A DNA stretch of 11,041 bases from Rickettsiales bacterium (GTDB lineage: Bacteria; Pseudomonadota; Alphaproteobacteria; Rickettsiales; Deianiraeaceae), in assembly GCA_947485035.1 (NCBI GenBank), contig CANKQN010000021.1, forward strand, positions 1 to 11,041, read 5' to 3'. Of this stretch, positions 7,797 through 11,041 are shown piece by piece. Made by a program: the position numbers and the translations under genes. Each line of letters opens with the position of its first letter. Position 1 is the stretch's first letter. The notes beneath the pieces were generated by a model. That model was not told the DNA's origin, did not search any database, and saw only the letters and a list, made by a program, of their open reading frames with translations.

Positions 7797-8429
7797 TTAT
7801 TTTATAAAAAACCAGTGAAGAACCAAATGAGTGTTGATCATTGAAACATTTTGACCTGAATTTAAAGCATTTATTATGCCGTTATCAATTGTTTTTACAA
7901 CTCTTGTTGTTTCAATTTTATGAATTACAACCTGTCCGTTAACTTCTGAATTAAGGGTTTTGAGGAATTCTTCAGTTTGTCTTTGAAATATTGAGTTGAA
8001 TGTAACTTCAATTTCAAAAAGGTTTGTTGGGGTAATTGTTTGAAGATCGTTATACATTACCGAAACGATTGAGTTTTTTTCGGACACAGTATCAATCACA
8101 AAATTTGTAAGCCTTGCTTGTTCAGCAAACTTAGTGAGGGATTCTATCATGTATTGCCTGCCATTTTCAGTGTTATCCTTTTTGTGCGGGGGCAAAGCAT
8201 CAAAGGCTTCCATAACTAATCCCTTGTTTGCATTAATTGCACTACTTTTCGAAGAGGACATCTGAACTTGTTTCATTTGTATTTCAGATTGTTCATTTTT
8301 CTTCACAAAGTGATTTTTCAAAAACAATGCAAGTGCGATAAGAATTAAAAAAATTAGGGAAATTATTGCAACTTTTTTCAAAAAAGAAGCCGATTGATTC
8401 CGTAAATGGATTTGATATGACCTGTTCAT
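7797..8429 (-). CDS. PilO/GspM-like inner-membrane alignment protein
   Basis: A 210-residue bitopic membrane protein. A short basic cytoplasmic N-terminus (about 1-17) precedes one transmembrane helix (18-38, VAIISLIFLILIALALFL), then a polar linker and, from about 95 on, an alpha/beta periplasmic domain that could be the ferredoxin-like fold of PilO or GspM (strands near FVIDTVS, IVSVMYND, FEIEVTF, helix at FLKTLN, strand VVIHKIETTRVV). In type IV pilus systems PilO pairs with PilN to connect the cytoplasmic PilM ring to PilP. Sequence alone is not diagnostic. The call depends on size, topology and position, since it starts one base after the PilM/PilN-like gene and ends three bases before the PilP-like gene, which is the pilM-N-O-P or gspL-M order. 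A weak AAGAAAT lies upstream of the ATG. Confidence 0.55.
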   Translation of the reverse strand: MNRSYQIHLRNQSASFLKKVAIISLIFLILIALALFLKNHFVKKNEQSEIQMKQVQMSSSKSSAINANKGLVMEAFDALPPHKKDNTENGRQYMIESLTKFAEQARLTNFVIDTVSEKNSIVSVMYNDLQTITPTNLFEIEVTFNSIFQRQTEEFLKTLNSEVNGQVVIHKIETTRVVKTIDNGIINALNSGQNVSMINTHLVLHWFFIK

Positions 8430-8430
8430 T

Positions 8431-9924
8431 TTATTTCTTGCTATTTGGTTGGTTTGTAAGCTTTATTGTGAAATCGCTTGTTGATTCATCAATTTTTCTT
8501 GTTATTTCATAGCGATAAAACACCCTGCGAATATCAGAAACAAGACTGTAATAGTCCTGTAATTGTTCGGCATTTCCATTTATTGTTATTTCAATAACGG
8601 CATTTGCTCCATAACATTCAGAAGAACAAGCGTAGTTCACGGCTTTGAGGTAAGCTGTGCCTTTAACAAGCGGTTTCAGTTGTTCAAAGAACGAGAAGTA
8701 GAGTTCTGTTGTGAATTGGGAGTAGAAATTGACGGATTTTTTTTGATTCTCAATATTTCTGCCCAAACTTTCAACACGGTTAAGTATGTGTGAAACATCA
8801 AGTGCATTTTTGTTGCGATATTTTGTGAAAGATTCAACTGCCGACATCGTCATCATGAAAGTTTGATATGCAAATGTGCACATAATGAACAAAGCCATAA
8901 GTATTATTGTAGATTTCTTGGCGTAGTGTTTGAATATTGTTGAAAAGAACTGTTTGTTTTTTATGAAGAATGTTGGCTCGTAAATACATTTAAACGCAAT
9001 TGCGTCAAGAGTATTGACAGTTTCAAGGTTCTCGCTGTAACCTTTGTGATAGAAGAGTTTTGCGTTAGGAAGTTCTGACTGTGTGTAATAAATTGTTGTG
9101 TGGTCAAACGATGTTTTCAAAATCGCTTTCAACAATGATTCACTTCCATAAACATAAACACGATATTCAAGAGCAAGTTGCGTTGCGTAATCGGCAATTG
9201 TGAAAACCGTTGTGTTAATTTCCTTTTGAGTAGCTTGATCAATTTGGGTGCAGGATATGTGGTGGTGGAAGAGAATTTTTGTGCCCTGTGAAAGGGAAAA
9301 ATTCACGCCGGAAATTGGGCTGTATTGTGCAACAACGGTAAGTTCGTCATGTGTTTTGTCGCGAATGTCAAGAATATCCTGTTCAATAACGGGCATTGGT
9401 TTTGGCATGTGAATTTTGCGCACATTGCCTTCGCAAATGTCTAAAACTTCAAGAGTCATTGAAAAATAACCGGCAATTGGGTTTGGAAATTTCAGGAGAA
9501 GGTCAATATACAAACTCGTGTTCAATGTTTTTACAAGCGAAACGACTTGATAAGCGTTTTCTGTGGATTTTGCATCGCTTGATGAAATTGTGTAGTAATC
9601 GTGTACTGCTTCTTGTGGGACATCTTGCGAGATTTTTTTGATGATTGAATGGTGAATGGCGGTTGCACTAATCGCCTTCAAGAATTTGTATTCTGTGAAT
9701 GATTGATTTGGAACATCGAAAATAATTGCAACAGGAATACCTTCTTTCCCGATGAAGTAGTCTTTAAAAAATGATTTCAAATTGTCATTTTCGGTGTTGT
9801 ATGAAATTTTATAGACCCTTGTAGAAAAAATTTTCCCATTAACAAAACGCACGAAATACAATTCACGACTTCCTATGAATAAAAATATTGAATTGCGTTT
9901 TAATATTTCAAGATTTGCAAACAT
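8431..9924 (-). CDS. PilM-PilN fusion or GspL-like inner-membrane assembly protein
   Basis: A 497-residue protein with a cytoplasmic region (about 1-335), one transmembrane helix (338-358, STIILMALFIMCTFAYQTFMM) and a periplasmic region of ~140 residues. The cytoplasmic half has alternating strands and helices compatible with the actin-like PilM/GspL fold (FLFIGSRELYFVRFVNGK at 14-31, VAIIFDVPNQSF at 65-76, a late region with VYVYGSESLLKAIL at 256-269). After the helix come a coiled-coil-like stretch (about 365-400) and an alpha/beta domain (VIEITINGNAEQLQDYYSLV at 444-463) like the ferredoxin-like domain of PilN/GspL. In one chain this equals PilM plus PilN, the arrangement natural to GspL. 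Such proteins form the inner-membrane platform that couples the pilus or secretion ATPase to the envelope. Divergence is high and no nucleotide-binding motif was clear. It overlaps the end of murC by 17 bases. Confidence 0.6.
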   Translation of the reverse strand: MFANLEILKRNSIFLFIGSRELYFVRFVNGKIFSTRVYKISYNTENDNLKSFFKDYFIGKEGIPVAIIFDVPNQSFTEYKFLKAISATAIHHSIIKKISQDVPQEAVHDYYTISSSDAKSTENAYQVVSLVKTLNTSLYIDLLLKFPNPIAGYFSMTLEVLDICEGNVRKIHMPKPMPVIEQDILDIRDKTHDELTVVAQYSPISGVNFSLSQGTKILFHHHISCTQIDQATQKEINTTVFTIADYATQLALEYRVYVYGSESLLKAILKTSFDHTTIYYTQSELPNAKLFYHKGYSENLETVNTLDAIAFKCIYEPTFFIKNKQFFSTIFKHYAKKSTIILMALFIMCTFAYQTFMMTMSAVESFTKYRNKNALDVSHILNRVESLGRNIENQKKSVNFYSQFTTELYFSFFEQLKPLVKGTAYLKAVNYACSSECYGANAVIEITINGNAEQLQDYYSLVSDIRRVFYRYEITRKIDESTSDFTIKLTNQPNSKK

Positions 9925-11041
9925 TATAGTTCCTTAATTGTTCATAAAGTAAATGTGCATATTTGTTGGAATATCCTGCACCAAGGAAGACATAAAACAT
10001 TTTGTGTTTTTGCCTAAAAAACTCTTCCACAAAATTGAAGGTATCATCACTTAAAATTTTTTTATTAAATTTCAAGTTTTTTATTACAAAATCGCACTCT
10101 TTTTTCTGCCATAAAGTTTTAATATCGTTTACAAGTTTTTCCGAGGATATCCCTTCTTGAATGCCTCTGCCTTGAATTCCGAAAATTTCCATCATAATAA
10201 GGCAATTTGCTGCGTCAAAACATGTAAGATATTCGTCGTAAAGGCTTTCAACACGGGTATACTTATGCGGTTCGCAAATAATTACAAGACCGGCGTTGAT
10301 ATCGCTGCAATAGGAGGAGAAGGAATCGATGAAAGCTTTAATTTTTTTTGGACTATGTGCGTAGTCGTCAATAATTGTAACGCTTTTCCCGTTCACCTCA
10401 ACTTCACCGACAATTTCCACTCGTTTATTTGCCCCTTTAAAATTCACAAATGTTGATTGCGACTTTTTCCCAAACAAAATTGAAGCAAGCATTAGAGCAG
10501 GAAGGGCGTTGAATGCGTTGAGTTTTCCGATCATTGGAATTTTGACATTTTCAAGTTCAACAACTCCACCACAGGAAAATTCCACAGCATTTGGAAGATT
10601 TCTTGCTTCTTTAAGATGGCAGTTCGCAAAAACGCTTTCTTCAACCTTGTGAATGTTTTTGAAGCTGGTAACTTGGTCAATTCCGGAATAGGAAAAAATT
10701 GAGGATTTATATTGCGTGAAATGTTGCATAAGTTCAACCGTTGTTTTGCAATTGGCGTTGAAAATTACAATGCCGTTGTTTTCAAGTGCATTTTGTGCAA
10801 ACTTGTGGAAATGTGCGATAAGATTTTCACGGTTGTTGTTATAGCGTTTGTGGTCAAGGTGGTCAGCGTCGATATCTGTAATAATTGCAACGGTGAAGTT
10901 CATATCAGCAAATGAACCATCAGATTCATCAGCTTCCACAACGCAGATGTTTGAACTTTCGTTCACGAAAACGGTTGAATTGACTTCGTTCAAAACCGTG
11001 CCAATTATGCAAGATGGAAGGGTGTTTGTTGAAGCTTTTAT
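9908..11041 (-). CDS. murC: UDP-N-acetylmuramate--L-alanine ligase, N-terminus outside window
   Basis: Cytoplasmic ATP-dependent ligase adding L-alanine to UDP-MurNAc, the first step of the peptidoglycan stem peptide. The frame stays open to the right edge, so the gene is cut; 377 residues are visible, and the missing part should hold roughly the first 135 residues including the GTHGKT P-loop. The diagnostic MurC motif EADESDGSF is at visible residues 36-44, followed by DADHLDH (58-64), which carries the metal-binding histidine. Later come GKLNAFNALPALMLA, KRVEIVGEV, DDYAHSPKKI (225-234) and EPHKYTR (257-263), and the C-terminal domain ends in FLGAGYSNKYA. EADESDGSF separates it from the recycling ligase Mpl. 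Two usually conserved positions differ: G-x-HN reads GKLN, and DDYxHHP reads DDYAHSP. Here it is followed not by murB or division genes but by a pilus/secretion module. A TTG at 10993 lies too far inside the fold to be a start. Confidence 0.9.
   Translation of the reverse strand: MKASTNTLPSCIIGTVLNEVNSTVFVNESSNICVVEADESDGSFADMNFTVAIITDIDADHLDHKRYNNNRENLIAHFHKFAQNALENNGIVIFNANCKTTVELMQHFTQYKSSIFSYSGIDQVTSFKNIHKVEESVFANCHLKEARNLPNAVEFSCGGVVELENVKIPMIGKLNAFNALPALMLASILFGKKSQSTFVNFKGANKRVEIVGEVEVNGKSVTIIDDYAHSPKKIKAFIDSFSSYCSDINAGLVIICEPHKYTRVESLYDEYLTCFDAANCLIMMEIFGIQGRGIQEGISSEKLVNDIKTLWQKKECDFVIKNLKFNKKILSDDTFNFVEEFFRQKHKMFYVFLGAGYSNKYAHLLYEQLRNYNVCKS
9931..9935 (-). promoter_or_regulatory. 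Shine-Dalgarno site of the PilM/GspL-like gene
   Basis: On the minus strand AAGGA lies six bases before the ATG at 9924, a standard spacing. It is inside the last codons of murC, so it decides the start of the overlapping gene and allows reinitiation. It is the only clear Shine-Dalgarno among the eight minus-strand starts visible in the window. Confidence 0.7.

Noticed and set aside
9908..11041. Mpl (murein peptide ligase) instead of MurC
   Set aside because: The motif EADESDGSF is the MurC form; Mpl normally has an EGDEYDTAFF-type motif.

Overview
The window is AT-rich, densely packed bacterial DNA that looks like an alphaproteobacterium, most likely a Rickettsiales-type, host-associated lineage. 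The reasons are the AT-ending codon use, a short NrdA without an ATP-cone, an orphan TAXI-type TRAP receptor (familiar from Wolbachia, Ehrlichia and Anaplasma), and a GST-like protein ending in the tail typical of the alphaproteobacterial FtsZ partner FzlA. This placement is inferred from protein character only, not from a search.

Layout. Bases 2-1156 (+ strand) hold the 3' part of an unrecognised gene that enters from the left edge. It is helical, has two hydrophobic segments near its C-terminus, and shows a sharp change of base composition around position 330. It converges, with a 26-base gap, on a run of nine minus-strand genes that fills the rest of the window. In transcription order these are murC (5' end cut by the right edge), a PilM/PilN- or GspL-like protein, a PilO/GspM-like protein, a PilP/GspC-like periplasmic protein, an FzlA-like GST-fold protein, a CtpA-type S41 protease, an RluC-family pseudouridine synthase, a TAXI substrate-binding protein and nrdA.

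How the genes fit together. murC to the pseudouridine synthase is nearly continuous: murC overlaps the PilM-like gene by 17 bases, the next two junctions are 1 and 3 bases, a 44-base gap follows, then a 1-base junction and another 17-base overlap. The likely theme is envelope building: peptidoglycan precursor synthesis, the inner-membrane alignment complex of a type IV pilus or type II secretion machine, a probable FtsZ-linked constriction factor, and a periplasmic processing protease. The only sizeable gap on the minus strand (125 bases, before the TAXI gene) carries a good sigma-70-like promoter, so TAXI and nrdA may form a separate unit.

No tRNA, rRNA, CRISPR array, insertion sequence or convincing terminator was seen. 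The most interesting parts are the divergent pilus/secretion module embedded behind murC and the mosaic-looking gene at the left edge.
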